From an uncultured Collinsella sp. (GTDB taxonomy: Bacteria; Actinomycetota; Coriobacteriia; Coriobacteriales; Coriobacteriaceae): 32,425 nucleotides of DNA. The notes under the pieces are model-generated. The model had not been told where the DNA came from and ran no database searches. It worked only from the letters and a program-made list of their open reading frames with translations. Location: NCBI GenBank assembly GCA_934630385.1, contig CAKTWE010000016.1:1-32425 (forward strand), read 5' to 3'. Positions 7,983 to 16,566 of this stretch are shown piece by piece (the first letter of the stretch is position 1; the number at the start of each line of letters is the position of its first letter). A program made the position numbers and the translations under genes.

Positions 7983-9017
7983 TTACTGCAGGGGCGCAGG
8001 CTCGCGCCCGGCCTCTTCGTCCAAACCGCAAAACGTATCCGTCCAATGGATCTCGAGCGGATCGTGTTTGACGGGCGCAAACGAGACGGGCAGGATGCTG
8101 TAGCCGCTGGCGCCCAAGTCATTCGCATGCCAGTGGTCAAAGAGCGCGAACAAGCGGCCTCTCGTTCCAAACACACAAGTAGGCTGCCCGCCAAACGAGG
8201 CGTGTTCATGCGGACCGCGGCAAGGGTTATCGAGGAGCTTCCAGGGGCCTGCGACCTGCGGCGCCGTCGCAAAGAGCGCCGCGTTGGCACGCCAACCGCT
8301 GCAACCGCTCGTGAGCAGGTAATACTGCCCGTGCGCGGCAAACACGCACGGTGCCTCACGCATCTGCTCCGGCAGCGCGCGAACGTACCCCTCCTTAACA
8401 TCTGCATAGTCATCCGCCAGGCGCGCGATGTGGAGGGTTCTGTTGCCTTCCGAGCTCGAAAACAGATAGGCGTGATCACGATCATCGACATACAGGGTGA
8501 AGTCGCGACTGTCCTGCCCCGAGGGCCGCACCAGGCGCACAAACGTAAAGGGTCCGGTCGGCGCATCGGAAACGGCCATCCCGAGCATGGCCGCTCGGTA
8601 CGTGGCGTCATCGGCATGAAACCAGAGGACGTACTTGCCCGTCTGCTTGCAATACAGCACGCGCGGTCGCTCCATAACGCCCTCGGGCCTGAGCACGTCA
8701 TGGACAGCGCGGCTATCGGCCTTGAACACCAGCCCGCAGTCATGCCAGTTCAGCAAATCGGTCGACGCGTAGCAACGGATGCCGATAGCATCGGCTCGCT
8801 GGCCGCGCGTTGGGGCGGATTTATCCTCCCCGTACCAATAAAAGCACGTGCCGCCCAAGCCGTCGACTACGGGTAGCACCCATCCGCCATGGGCCTGGAC
8901 GGCACGGCCGCAATCATCGGTCCAGCAGGTGCCGTTTTCAAGCGCGCTCACCATGCTATGCACCGGCTCTGCCAAGCAGCCTAAAGGCTCCGACGGACAG
9001 CGAGACACGTCACTCAT
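7983..9017 (-). CDS. GH43-family glycosidase resembling exo-beta-1,3-galactanases
   Basis: About 344 residues, a five-bladed propeller type. The segments WVLPVVDG..FYWYGEDK, GVMERPRVLY (E116), SRDFTLYVDD (D172) and MREAPCVFAAHGQYYLLTSGCSGW (E221) match the pattern of GH43 subfamily-24-like enzymes, in which the REAP glutamate is the general acid and a classical N-terminal catalytic aspartate is absent. No secretion signal is visible. The ATG at 9017 overlaps the previous stop (ATGAGTGA), indicating translational coupling; an alternative ATG at 9071 lacks a ribosome site. It should trim galactose-type residues, or less likely arabinose or xylose. The subfamily is assigned by eye. Confidence 0.75.
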   Translation of the reverse strand: MSDVSRCPSEPLGCLAEPVHSMVSALENGTCWTDDCGRAVQAHGGWVLPVVDGLGGTCFYWYGEDKSAPTRGQRADAIGIRCYASTDLLNWHDCGLVFKADSRAVHDVLRPEGVMERPRVLYCKQTGKYVLWFHADDATYRAAMLGMAVSDAPTGPFTFVRLVRPSGQDSRDFTLYVDDRDHAYLFSSSEGNRTLHIARLADDYADVKEGYVRALPEQMREAPCVFAAHGQYYLLTSGCSGWRANAALFATAPQVAGPWKLLDNPCRGPHEHASFGGQPTCVFGTRGRLFALFDHWHANDLGASGYSILPVSFAPVKHDPLEIHWTDTFCGLDEEAGREPAPLQ

Positions 9018-9810
9018 CCCCTCTTCTGCCCCAAACCTCAATTTGAGCCAAGCCCGGGAATCCTTCCTCATCGCGCTTTTTCAGACGCGAGATCCGCAGC
9101 CACTCAATCGTGCTGCCACCCAGGTCAAACGTCTGGCGCTCGCCCGTTTTATCCAAGTCGAGCACAAGCTCGATGCCGTCGGAGAGCAGCACGTGGGCGT
9201 GCTCCCAGCACGTATCGTGTGGAAAATCGGCCCTAAGGTAGAGACGCAGCTCATCGGCAACAACAGGCTCGCCAAACTCAACCTGCAACCAGGCATCCTG
9301 CCTGCCGGCGACACCCCAGCTCGCATGCGGCCAGCTCCCATGGAGCTCGGGCGCAACAACGCCGTCGATGGCGTTGCGTGCAATAAACTGGGGATTTCCC
9401 GGCACCATGTTCGTTGTCGCATGAGGAAAGAGCGCCGCGCCGGAAGTATCGTCCGCATGGGTCAGGTCGCACGCATTGAGCGCAAGGTTGCGCCACGCGG
9501 ACACCTCACGCGCGTCTTCAACGCGCGCGAAGGCATTGTGGCGCTCGCCCGTAAATGCCTGTGCCCCGTAAGGCTTACGGTCGTCGCCAAAGGGAACGGG
9601 AAACTCAAACCGCCCACCTTGCAACAGTACATGGCTCGTCTCGAGCGCAGCATCCAGCTTGACAACCAGATGCTCGCGCGCGGCATCCGCCGTGAGAACG
9701 ATCTTGTCGCCCGGCTCATATACCCCGCGCCAGGCAAGGCGCACCTCGTCGGTACCCTCAAAGCGGCAACGGACACTCCCGTCCCCGGCAACAACGGAAA
9801 GGCCCAGCAT
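9010..9810 (-). CDS. Discoidin-like carbohydrate-binding protein, no catalytic domain seen
   Basis: About 266 residues. The first 120 residues form a beta-rich region of unknown family. The second half looks like a galactose-binding (F5/8 type C) jelly roll: NAIDG, then HGSWPHASWG, DAWLQVEFGEPVVADELRLYLRADFPHD, and a final IEWLRIS...LAQIEVWG strand pair. The ATG at 9810 overlaps the upstream stop as TAATG, and GGGAGGTG lies upstream, so it is coupled to the GH43 gene before it. With no signal peptide or catalytic motif it is an intracellular glycan-binding partner, or an enzyme of unrecognised type. Confidence 0.65.
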   Translation of the reverse strand: MLGLSVVAGDGSVRCRFEGTDEVRLAWRGVYEPGDKIVLTADAAREHLVVKLDAALETSHVLLQGGRFEFPVPFGDDRKPYGAQAFTGERHNAFARVEDAREVSAWRNLALNACDLTHADDTSGAALFPHATTNMVPGNPQFIARNAIDGVVAPELHGSWPHASWGVAGRQDAWLQVEFGEPVVADELRLYLRADFPHDTCWEHAHVLLSDGIELVLDLDKTGERQTFDLGGSTIEWLRISRLKKRDEEGFPGLAQIEVWGRRGDE

Positions 9811-11477
9811 TACCCAAGCACCTCCCCGGAGGCGAGGTCTTCGTACGCAAAATGGCTGAACATGGCAGACACGCTCTTGTCCCACATGTCAACACAAGCG
9901 ATGCCGACCATGGTGCCCGTATATGCCCAGCCCTCGACATGCTCATCGCTCATATGCGTCGCGTCGAGTTTGATCGGCACGCCCCCAGCCGTGATGCGCT
10001 GTGCCGAATCGCCGTCAAATGCGTAAGAAAGCCCCAGCGCGCGGCCTGCGCGCACATCAAGCCCAAGAGTTACGTTCTTGACGTCGTCAGGGACAACGAT
10101 CCGGTCGACCACGCCCAGCGGCTTCTCAAACGACCCGTTATCGTTGAGCAGCACATCGATCACGCGGTAGGCATGTTCCTCGTCCCACGTCACATGGGAG
10201 TACACGAACGCGCGAGAGTCGTATTCGCAGATCAGTCCAGCGCTCTGGTTGTAGTGCTCGGGCGTCACGGTAAACGTGGTCTCGGCATGCCAGTCGAAGC
10301 TCGTCACACGGCGCTCGATGCCTATGCGGTCAAAGAGTGAGCTCGGCGAATCTCCGCCCGCGAGCTTGAGCCCCTGGGCGACAAACTGCAGACGCTCGGC
10401 ATCGATACGGCGCGGAGCAAACCACTCCTCACGCCAGAGGTCCGTATCGCGCGGAAAGGCCGTCTCGTAGCGATAACCCGCATGCCCCGCACTTACCTGA
10501 GCCGGAGCATGAGCGCTCGGTACGTCAACGAACACCGAAGGTACCCTGCTGCCGCCCGCAAGATGCGGCCAGCCATCGATCCATTCCACACGTTGCAGCG
10601 CTGTCTCGCGCCCCAACGGAGAAAGGCCGGATTCGCTCTCGTCAAACGTTGCGTCGGAGCCATCCTCGCCGGCAACATACCTACTGGTCAGGTGACACAC
10701 AAACCAAGATCCATCGGACATCTGGACGAAGTTGCCATGCCCTGCCTTGCGCAGTGGTGTCTGTGCGAGCCACGAGCACACGAGCGGCTCTGGGTCGACC
10801 TCATATGGCCCCCAGAATTCGCGTGAACGTGCCATGCGAATGCGATGGCGACGCCCGGTGCCGCCCTCGGCACACGCGATGTAATACCAGCCGTCAGCTT
10901 TCAGGATATGCGGCCCTTCACGGAGCCAGTTAACGGCATCCTCGTTGCCCAGGACTTTGCGTGCCGGACCGATGAGTCCTTCTTCGAGCGAAAACTCCTG
11001 CAACATCAAACCATTGAAGCGATGGTGACCCTCAAGCGGGCGCGGGTCCCACTGTGGGTTGAGCACGTAATGGTGCCCGTTCTCGTGGAACATACCCGGA
11101 TCGAAACCGCTCGCGTTGATGAAGCGCGGACACGACCAAGGACCCTCGATAGCAGGCGCCGTCACCACGTAGTTCTCGACATCCTTAAAGATGCCGTCGA
11201 TTTGCTTGGCGATGGTGTACACGAGCCAAAACAGCCCCGATTCCTCGTCATAGGTAAGGTCGGGAGCCCAGACGCCGGCACTGTCGGGAATGCCGCGCAG
11301 GTCCAGATCGGGCAATGCCCCGCCCACGCTTTTCCATACGACCAGGTCATCGCTTTCGTAGAGCGAGACCCCCGGCACCCACTGGAACGTCGAAGTCGCC
11401 AGATAATATTTGCCCCGTGCAGAGCAAAAGCACGGATCAGGATGCCATCCGCGAAGAATGGGATTTTGGACCTGCAT
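9810..11477 (-). CDS. GH43 beta-xylosidase/alpha-L-arabinofuranosidase-type enzyme (XynB-like)
   Basis: A 555-residue protein with the two-domain layout of GH43 subfamily 11/12 enzymes: an N-terminal five-bladed propeller (about 1-320) and a C-terminal beta-sandwich (about 345-550). The catalytic triad is visible at family-standard spacing: D14 in NPILRGWHPDPCF (general base), D126 in GFDPGMF and E187 in LREGPHI (general acid). These positions are close to those known for the Selenomonas xylosidase (14, 127, 186). GGGGAGAG lies before the ATG, 9 bases after the HAD gene. There is no signal peptide, as usual for these intracellular exo-enzymes. It probably removes xylose or arabinose units; the linkage is not certain. 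Confidence 0.88.
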   Translation of the reverse strand: MQVQNPILRGWHPDPCFCSARGKYYLATSTFQWVPGVSLYESDDLVVWKSVGGALPDLDLRGIPDSAGVWAPDLTYDEESGLFWLVYTIAKQIDGIFKDVENYVVTAPAIEGPWSCPRFINASGFDPGMFHENGHHYVLNPQWDPRPLEGHHRFNGLMLQEFSLEEGLIGPARKVLGNEDAVNWLREGPHILKADGWYYIACAEGGTGRRHRIRMARSREFWGPYEVDPEPLVCSWLAQTPLRKAGHGNFVQMSDGSWFVCHLTSRYVAGEDGSDATFDESESGLSPLGRETALQRVEWIDGWPHLAGGSRVPSVFVDVPSAHAPAQVSAGHAGYRYETAFPRDTDLWREEWFAPRRIDAERLQFVAQGLKLAGGDSPSSLFDRIGIERRVTSFDWHAETTFTVTPEHYNQSAGLICEYDSRAFVYSHVTWDEEHAYRVIDVLLNDNGSFEKPLGVVDRIVVPDDVKNVTLGLDVRAGRALGLSYAFDGDSAQRITAGGVPIKLDATHMSDEHVEGWAYTGTMVGIACVDMWDKSVSAMFSHFAYEDLASGEVLG

Positions 11478-11486
11478 ATCTCTCCC

Positions 11487-12341
11487 CTAACGCGCAGCGA
11501 GAATCATGTCGATCGCCTCTGCCACGCCTGCTTCATCGTTTGTTCCAACCTGTACCAAAGCGGCCGCACGAGCCGCTTCGACGGCGTTGCCCATAGCGAT
11601 ACCGAGCCCTACGCCTCCCAAGGACTGAACATCGTTTTCATCGTCACCAACCGCAGCGACCTCGGAAATATCGAGTCCCATGGCGCGCGCCAGCGCGTCA
11701 ATGCCCTCGAGTTTGGAGCACCCGCGCGCGTTCACATCAGCCCATCGGACATCCGACTGAGCGACCTCAACGCCCTCCATTCCAGAAAGCGCATCCCTTA
11801 GCTCGACATACGCAGCATCGGTTTCGGCATGGAGAGAGCATTTGAGTATCTCACCCTCATGCTCGCGGGCACAGGCTACAAGCTCGTCATAGGAATCAAG
11901 TCTGCCGTAGCGGGCAACCGCGGCGCTCTTCTTCTCGGGCCCACGGTCAATATCGCCACAGCAGCAGTTAAACGCCATGCCCGCGACCGAGATATAGGCG
12001 CCTTGCTCGCAAGCAATGCCGATCGCAGACTCAACAGATGCAATCGGCAAGGGATGAGCAAAGACTACTTCTCCGTCGAGCACGGCAAGCGCGCCCGAAA
12101 GGCAAACCGCGCAAAACGGCAGCCCCTGCCCGCCCATCAGCTCGCGCACGTTAAAGGGATGCCGGCCGCTTGCGACTGCAACGGTAATACCGGCCTCACG
12201 CGCGCGGCGAATGGCATCGACATTGGCTGCGGGGATGGACTTGTCGCGCGCGCAAAGCGTACCGTCAAGATCAAGGCAGATCAGCTTGACCTTCTGAACG
12301 GCCGCGCGCGCGTCAAAGCCCTCTTTGAGCACCGTTACCAC
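11487..12341 (-). CDS. Cof-type HAD-IIB sugar phosphatase
   Basis: About 284 residues. Motif I is CLDLDGTL (nucleophile and acid/base Asp at about 24 and 26), motif II is VASGRH, and the late motif is AVGDDENDVQSL, with a small alpha/beta cap between. The start is probably the GTG at 12341, which overlaps the GH88 stop (TAA at 12335-12337), with AAGGA upstream; GTG at 12332 is the alternative. Cof-type HADs dephosphorylate sugar phosphates or related metabolites. In a PTS-fed operon it could remove the phosphate put on the sugar during import; that role is inference. Confidence 0.85.
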   Translation of the reverse strand: MVTVLKEGFDARAAVQKVKLICLDLDGTLCARDKSIPAANVDAIRRAREAGITVAVASGRHPFNVRELMGGQGLPFCAVCLSGALAVLDGEVVFAHPLPIASVESAIGIACEQGAYISVAGMAFNCCCGDIDRGPEKKSAAVARYGRLDSYDELVACAREHEGEILKCSLHAETDAAYVELRDALSGMEGVEVAQSDVRWADVNARGCSKLEGIDALARAMGLDISEVAAVGDDENDVQSLGGVGLGIAMGNAVEAARAAALVQVGTNDEAGVAEAIDMILAAR

Positions 12342-13486
12342 AGCAGGGTATCCTTCCCCACCAGGCGCAGCATGGCCTCCAGGAAATAGTAATCGGCATA
12401 CACCATGGGGACATGGCGGTCCTTCTCGGACCAGTAGGCACCCGAACACATGGTCACGACACCGTCGTGCTCGATATCCCAATCGCAGAAGCGCTCGTCC
12501 GTGGCTTTGAGGATCCTGATAGCCCACGTAATCCAGTCCGCGCGCTCCGTCCCCTCGCAGGAACGGGCGATCTCGAGCATGCCGCACGCAGCGATGCACC
12601 CGGCCAGGGCATCCCAGTAAACGGGCTCTGCCGGCTGCCTAAAGTCGAGCAGGGCAACATCGCCCGTGAGGGCAACCTGGCTGGCGAAGTAGGAGGCAAC
12701 GCGCTTGGCGGTCGCCAGATAGCGCTCCTCGCCCGTATGGCGATAGCTGAGCGCAAAGCCGTACAGTGCCCAGGCCTGGCCTCGGCTCCAACTCGAACCC
12801 GGTGCATAACCCTGGCCCGCAGGCGTCTCGAGCAAGTCGCCGTTTGCGGGGTCGAGCACGATGATATGGTTACAGGACCCATCGTCGCGCACGGTCTTTG
12901 CCATGATGGTGTCGGCGTGATCCTCGGCAACGTAGGTGAAGCGCGGATCGCCGATCGTGTCGCTCGCCCAATAGAGCAGCGGAATGTTCATCATGGAGTC
13001 GACGATGACCCAACCTGAGCGGTCGCGATTCCACGACCGGATGAACTTGCCGCGAGGGTTATAGCGCCCGGCAAGGAGATGCGCCGCGTGCAAGCCGCGG
13101 GCTTGGCTGCGCTCATTGCCCGTGAGACGATAATCCGCAACAGCCGAAAGAAGCCACATGAAGCCGACGTCATGGTGAAGACCCGTGTAGCGATCTAAGG
13201 CGCCGTCGAGCTTGTCCTCCACCCCGCGGGCGACATCGGCGAACGCGGCATCGCCCGTGGCGCCGAAGCACTGCCAAAGGATTCCCGGCCAAAAGCCGTT
13301 GGTCCACCAGATCAGGTCCTCAGGCGTAGCGGACATGTCCTTCTTGTAGGCGCCCTCTTCCGCAATGTAGGGAATTTTGGAGCCCACGCGGTCACGCTCG
13401 GCGGCAAAACGGTCGATGAGACGTGAGACCGTCGCCTTTGCCCAAGCGGCGTCCTCGACAGACAGATCAAACGGTTGTGCAGACAT
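12335..13486 (-). CDS. GH88 unsaturated glucuronyl hydrolase
   Basis: A 383-residue (alpha/alpha)6-barrel protein, close to the usual 370-380. It should hydrate the double bond of 4,5-unsaturated uronic acid at the non-reducing end of oligosaccharides made by polysaccharide lyases, releasing an unsaturated uronate that rearranges to DHK. Visible signatures are LIWWTNGFWPGILW, D106 in HHDVGFMW and D163 in IVDSMMNIPLLYWA, which correspond to the two catalytic aspartates of Bacillus UGL, and SSWSRGQAWALYGF. AGGAGG lies 5 bases before the ATG at 13486, inside the tail of the upstream gene, with which it overlaps by 20 bases. It is cytoplasmic, with no signal peptide. Confidence 0.92.
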   Translation of the reverse strand: MSAQPFDLSVEDAAWAKATVSRLIDRFAAERDRVGSKIPYIAEEGAYKKDMSATPEDLIWWTNGFWPGILWQCFGATGDAAFADVARGVEDKLDGALDRYTGLHHDVGFMWLLSAVADYRLTGNERSQARGLHAAHLLAGRYNPRGKFIRSWNRDRSGWVIVDSMMNIPLLYWASDTIGDPRFTYVAEDHADTIMAKTVRDDGSCNHIIVLDPANGDLLETPAGQGYAPGSSWSRGQAWALYGFALSYRHTGEERYLATAKRVASYFASQVALTGDVALLDFRQPAEPVYWDALAGCIAACGMLEIARSCEGTERADWITWAIRILKATDERFCDWDIEHDGVVTMCSGAYWSEKDRHVPMVYADYYFLEAMLRLVGKDTLLW

Positions 13487-14111
13487 TGATCCTCCTAGAA
13501 AGCTGATCCTGTGGGATACCGAGCAGGCGCGAGGCCTCTTGTCGGTAGGAATCTGATTGAGATGAGTCGATGGGTGCCATAGCAAACGAGAGCAGATACG
13601 CGACGTACCCGCGCCTGACGCCCTGGAGCGTCGCATATACACTCTCGAGTTTGCGTTTATAGCCCGCCGGCTTATGTGCCAGCACCAGGTCGTAATGGCG
13701 CTGATAGGCGGCGACCACGCGATCGCTCATGCCGCACCGGGGCATCTCCTCTAAGATGCGGCGGCAGTGCCTCGCGTCGCCGATCTGGACAAACCCGTTA
13801 AAGCCGTCGGCGAGCAACATAGCGCGCTGAGCATCGTTGAGCTTAAAGCCCATGAGCCCGTTGAACTGCTCGACCATAGCGCCTTGGTCGTGTTTGCGGC
13901 AGAAGCCCAAAAAGCGCAAGCGCTCGCGGGCAAAGGGAGAAAGGGCACTACGGGTGAGGGGACCATCGAGCTTCTTGAAGAACGCATCGAGCTCATCCGC
14001 CTCGAGCAGGGCCTGGAGACTTCGGTAGGACCTGTAGCGCACGACCGCTCCGTCAATCGCAAAGACGGCGGCGATGCAGGCGATAACGACGAGAGCTCGA
14101 ATAAGGTCCAT
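13467..14111 (-). CDS. Small membrane-anchored helical protein of unknown function
   Basis: About 214 residues. One N-terminal membrane segment (LIRALVVIACIAAVFAIDGAVV, about residues 3-24) is followed by a charged, wholly helical cytoplasmic-looking region that could form TPR-like hairpins (ARERLRFLGFCRKHDQGAMVEQFNGLMGF, then ARHCRRILEEMPRCG). I do not recognise the family. The start is ATG at 14111 with GAGAGGG upstream; the longer frame has no ribosome site. Its stop overlaps the GH88 start by 20 bases, and its last codons contain the GH88 ribosome site, so the two are coupled. Its place between PTS and glycosidase genes suggests a membrane adaptor or scaffold, which is speculation. Confidence 0.7.
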   Translation of the reverse strand: MDLIRALVVIACIAAVFAIDGAVVRYRSYRSLQALLEADELDAFFKKLDGPLTRSALSPFARERLRFLGFCRKHDQGAMVEQFNGLMGFKLNDAQRAMLLADGFNGFVQIGDARHCRRILEEMPRCGMSDRVVAAYQRHYDLVLAHKPAGYKRKLESVYATLQGVRRGYVAYLLSFAMAPIDSSQSDSYRQEASRLLGIPQDQLSRRINVCTTV

Positions 14112-14117
14112 AGAAAG

Positions 14118-14163
14118 CGCCCTCTCAAACAAGAGGAGCGGGGCCCGGGGACGGACCCCGCTC
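14118..14163 (-). promoter_or_regulatory. Leader hairpins between IID and the membrane-protein gene
   Basis: An 8-bp G+C stem (14136-14143 with 14156-14163) is followed on the minus strand by a second stem, CCTCT with AGAGG (14121-14125 with 14132-14136), whose distal arm is the ribosome site of the next gene. There is no proper T-tract, so this looks more like an attenuator or RNA-processing and translation-control element than a full terminator. Confidence 0.4.
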
Positions 14164-14207
14164 AAAAATGGAAACAAGGGATTGCTCGCAAGACCACGCG
14201 GAGGCGA

Positions 14208-15083
14208 TTACGCAGCGCCACCGGTGATGCCGAGCAGCGTGCAGACCACGCAGCACGCAAGGATGATGCCGAGCAAAATCATGGCGCTGTTCTTGGACTT
14301 AGACTTGCGCAGGTAGAAGAAGCAGCCCATGGTGACAGCAAGGGGCACGAAGCCGGGAAGGATCGAGTCGAACATGGCCTGAAGGTCAAACGTGGCACCA
14401 CCCGTGGGGATCACGAGCGTGGTCTTGACCGTCACGAACTGAGCGGTCATGGCACCGACCATAATCATGCCGAGCACGGTGAAGCCCTTGGTAAAGGCCT
14501 GCATCTTGCCGGAGGCCATGGCCTCGGTGATAAAGCCCGTGCCGAGCTTCATGCCCAAGCTACCGCAGAACCAGTGGATGATCTGATTGGGGATGTTATA
14601 GATAAGAGCAAAGAGGATGGGGCCGAGCCAGGAACCCTGCTGGGAGAAGCCGATGGCAACGCCCGTGGCGATAACGCGCAGGCAGGAGAGCTGGATGGAG
14701 TCGCCGATACCGGCAATGGGGCCCATGAGGGCAACCTTGATGGCCTCGATCGAAGCGTCGTCGAAGTCCTTGCCGGCGTCGAGTGCTGCCTTACGCTCGT
14801 ACTCCATCGAGATCACGATGGCGTAGATGAAGCTCGCGAACATCGGGGTGGTGTTGAAGAAGTTCTGGTGACGCTGGAGTGCATCGTAGTACTCGTCCGT
14901 ATCCTTGCCGTAGATATCGGCCAAAAACGGCTCGAGCTGCCAGACCGTCGAGGTGCCCTGCTGCTTGGTGTAGGACGTGCAGAACATGAGCCACCAGACG
15001 CGGAAGAACAGTTTGATCTGGATGCTCTTCTTCTTGGCCTCGGTAAGGCCGGTGGCGTTATTTGCCACAGCTGTGCTAGTCAT
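14208..15083 (-). CDS. PTS mannose/fructose/sorbose-family IID membrane subunit
   Basis: A 291-residue protein of typical IID length. The N-terminal region with QGTSTVWQLEPFLADIYG and FFNTTPMFASFIYAIVISMEYE, the MGPIAGIGDSIQ motif (about 119-130) and a C-terminal cluster of membrane helices are characteristic. It forms the membrane channel with IIC. The ATG at 15083 overlaps the IIC stop by 8 bases, with GAGGAGG upstream. The relatives with which it groups by gene order are the AgaVWEF-like systems that import hexosamine- or uronate-containing disaccharides in streptococci. Confidence 0.92.
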   Translation of the reverse strand: MTSTAVANNATGLTEAKKKSIQIKLFFRVWWLMFCTSYTKQQGTSTVWQLEPFLADIYGKDTDEYYDALQRHQNFFNTTPMFASFIYAIVISMEYERKAALDAGKDFDDASIEAIKVALMGPIAGIGDSIQLSCLRVIATGVAIGFSQQGSWLGPILFALIYNIPNQIIHWFCGSLGMKLGTGFITEAMASGKMQAFTKGFTVLGMIMVGAMTAQFVTVKTTLVIPTGGATFDLQAMFDSILPGFVPLAVTMGCFFYLRKSKSKNSAMILLGIILACCVVCTLLGITGGAA

Positions 15084-15946
15084 TGAAGAAGTCCTCCTCT
15101 TCGCTCACGGGGGCAGCGGTTGCCTGCTTGGCGGCAGCCTTGTCGTCGATGCGACGCAGCTCGTTGAAGATGGTGACGGCCGCGATCACGCCGCCGATGA
15201 CGGCGATCTCGACAAGGGACAGAAGCGGGGTGTTGGCGCTTGCCAGGGTGATGGCACCGTTATCGAGCGTGGCACCCGTCACGTTGTTGTAGCCAAAGAA
15301 GGCAACAAGACCAAAGCCGAGGAAGTAGTACGGGAAGGACTCCTTGGTGTAGAGCTGCTTGAGGAGCAGTGCCAGGCCAAGTGCGGGGAGTGCTGCCGCA
15401 GCGACCTTGAGAGAAGCGTTAAGCCAGGCAGGAATCGCGTTGACGAAGGCCTCGACCACCGGCTGGCCTGCAAGGGTGCAGATAAAGCCGAGGAAGAAAT
15501 AACAGAGCTCAAAGCAGCAGAACTGGATAATCCACAGGCGATTGTAACCAGCATAGTTATGATCGGCGAGCAGCTGCTCAAACTTGGGAACGAGCGAGGT
15601 CACGACGATCTTCATGCAGGAGTAGATAAGCGTGCCCAGGGCAGAAAGCGGGATAGCGAGCGTCATGGCGACCTCGATATCCTTGCCGAGCAGCAGCGCG
15701 AACGCCGCACCGAAAATCGAGCCCATGGTGATGTCGGAGGGCATCACGCCACCGAGGCTCACGTTGCCGATAAAGACGAGCTCAAGCTGAGCGGCGAGGA
15801 TAATACCCTCGGTAGGATGCCCGAGCAGGGCACCCAGAATCGCCACACAGAAGATAGGACGAGCAAGTTGGGTGGATGCCCACCAGTCCAGGAACTTTGC
15901 CCCCCATCAGCACAAGGCCGACGATAAGGGCGGAAGTGAAGTCCAT
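15076..15946 (-). pseudogene. PTS mannose-family IIC membrane subunit with a frameshift in a G6 run
   Basis: From ATG at 15946 (GGGAGA upstream) the frame reads MDFTSALIVGLVLMG, then meets six G (C at 15900-15905 on the plus strand) and shifts. One G fewer would continue as GAKFLDWWASTQLARPIF and join exactly the long frame that runs from about 15898 to 15076 (AILGALLGHPTEGIILAAQLELVFIGNVSLGG and onward), a normal IIC of about 290 residues with multiple membrane helices. As written, the product stops early or is made only by frameshifting. It may be a real mutation, a slippery-tract switch or a sequencing error. All other PTS subunits beside it are intact. Confidence 0.85.
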
Positions 15947-16018
15947 TACGTTCTCCCTTCAAACGTTACAGGAAATGCAAAACGACTGCGACTAGGCCTT
16001 TGCCGCAGACGCGGTTGC

Positions 16019-16501
16019 CTAGATAAGGGTCATGAGGTCCACGCGGTCGCTCTCGGGCAACGGCTGATGGATGACTTCGTCGCCCAGGGCCTCGATATCT
16101 TTAAGGACCGCCTTGTCCTCGTCGGTGAGGTACACGGAATCCGAGATCTTCTGCTTACCGCCGATAGGGCCGTTGATGCGCCCATAGTTGGCGACGTTGA
16201 CCACGGGGCGCTCCTCGATACCCTTGAGAACGGCAAGGATATCTGCCGGGTCATTGGAAACCACAAGAATGCGCATGTCGCTCGAACGGGGATCGCTGAG
16301 GATGCCCTGAGCTTTCTCGATAGGAAGAATCGCGGCCTTCACGCCTGCAGGAGCGGCACCTTTGAGCGCTGCAACTTGGACGGCGTTCTTTGCGATGGTG
16401 TCGCTCGCCACGATGATGCGGGAGATATTGAGCTCCTTGCTCCACTTGACGGCAACTTGACCGTGAATCAGACGATCGTCTACGCGTGCCATGGTAATCA
16501 T
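16019..16501 (-). CDS. PTS mannose/fructose/sorbose-family IIB phosphocarrier subunit
   Basis: A 160-residue cytoplasmic protein of normal IIB length. RVDDRLIHGQV carries the phosphorylated histidine H13, and NISRIIVASDTIAKN, NVANYGRINGP and the VYLTDEDKAVLKDIEALG tail fit the family. It takes phosphate from IIA and passes it to the sugar bound by IIC/IID. The ribosome site AGAGGA precedes the ATG. It lies 72 bases before IIC and 65 bases after IIA in one operon. Confidence 0.95.
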   Translation of the reverse strand: MITMARVDDRLIHGQVAVKWSKELNISRIIVASDTIAKNAVQVAALKGAAPAGVKAAILPIEKAQGILSDPRSSDMRILVVSNDPADILAVLKGIEERPVVNVANYGRINGPIGGKQKISDSVYLTDEDKAVLKDIEALGDEVIHQPLPESDRVDLMTLI

Positions 16502-16566
16502 GATGGGTTCCTCTCGTTCGGATGGTCTTTACTACCGATGTCCGAGCATCGGCCTCTTAAGTTTGG

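Noticed and set aside
7002..8876. Forward frame of 624 codons opposite two hydrolase genes
   Set aside because: It runs across two recognised genes on the other strand and has no start signal or domain.
12342..12599. N-terminal extension of the HAD gene
   Set aside because: The extension lies entirely inside GH88 in another frame, and the HAD domain begins only at about 12.29 kb.
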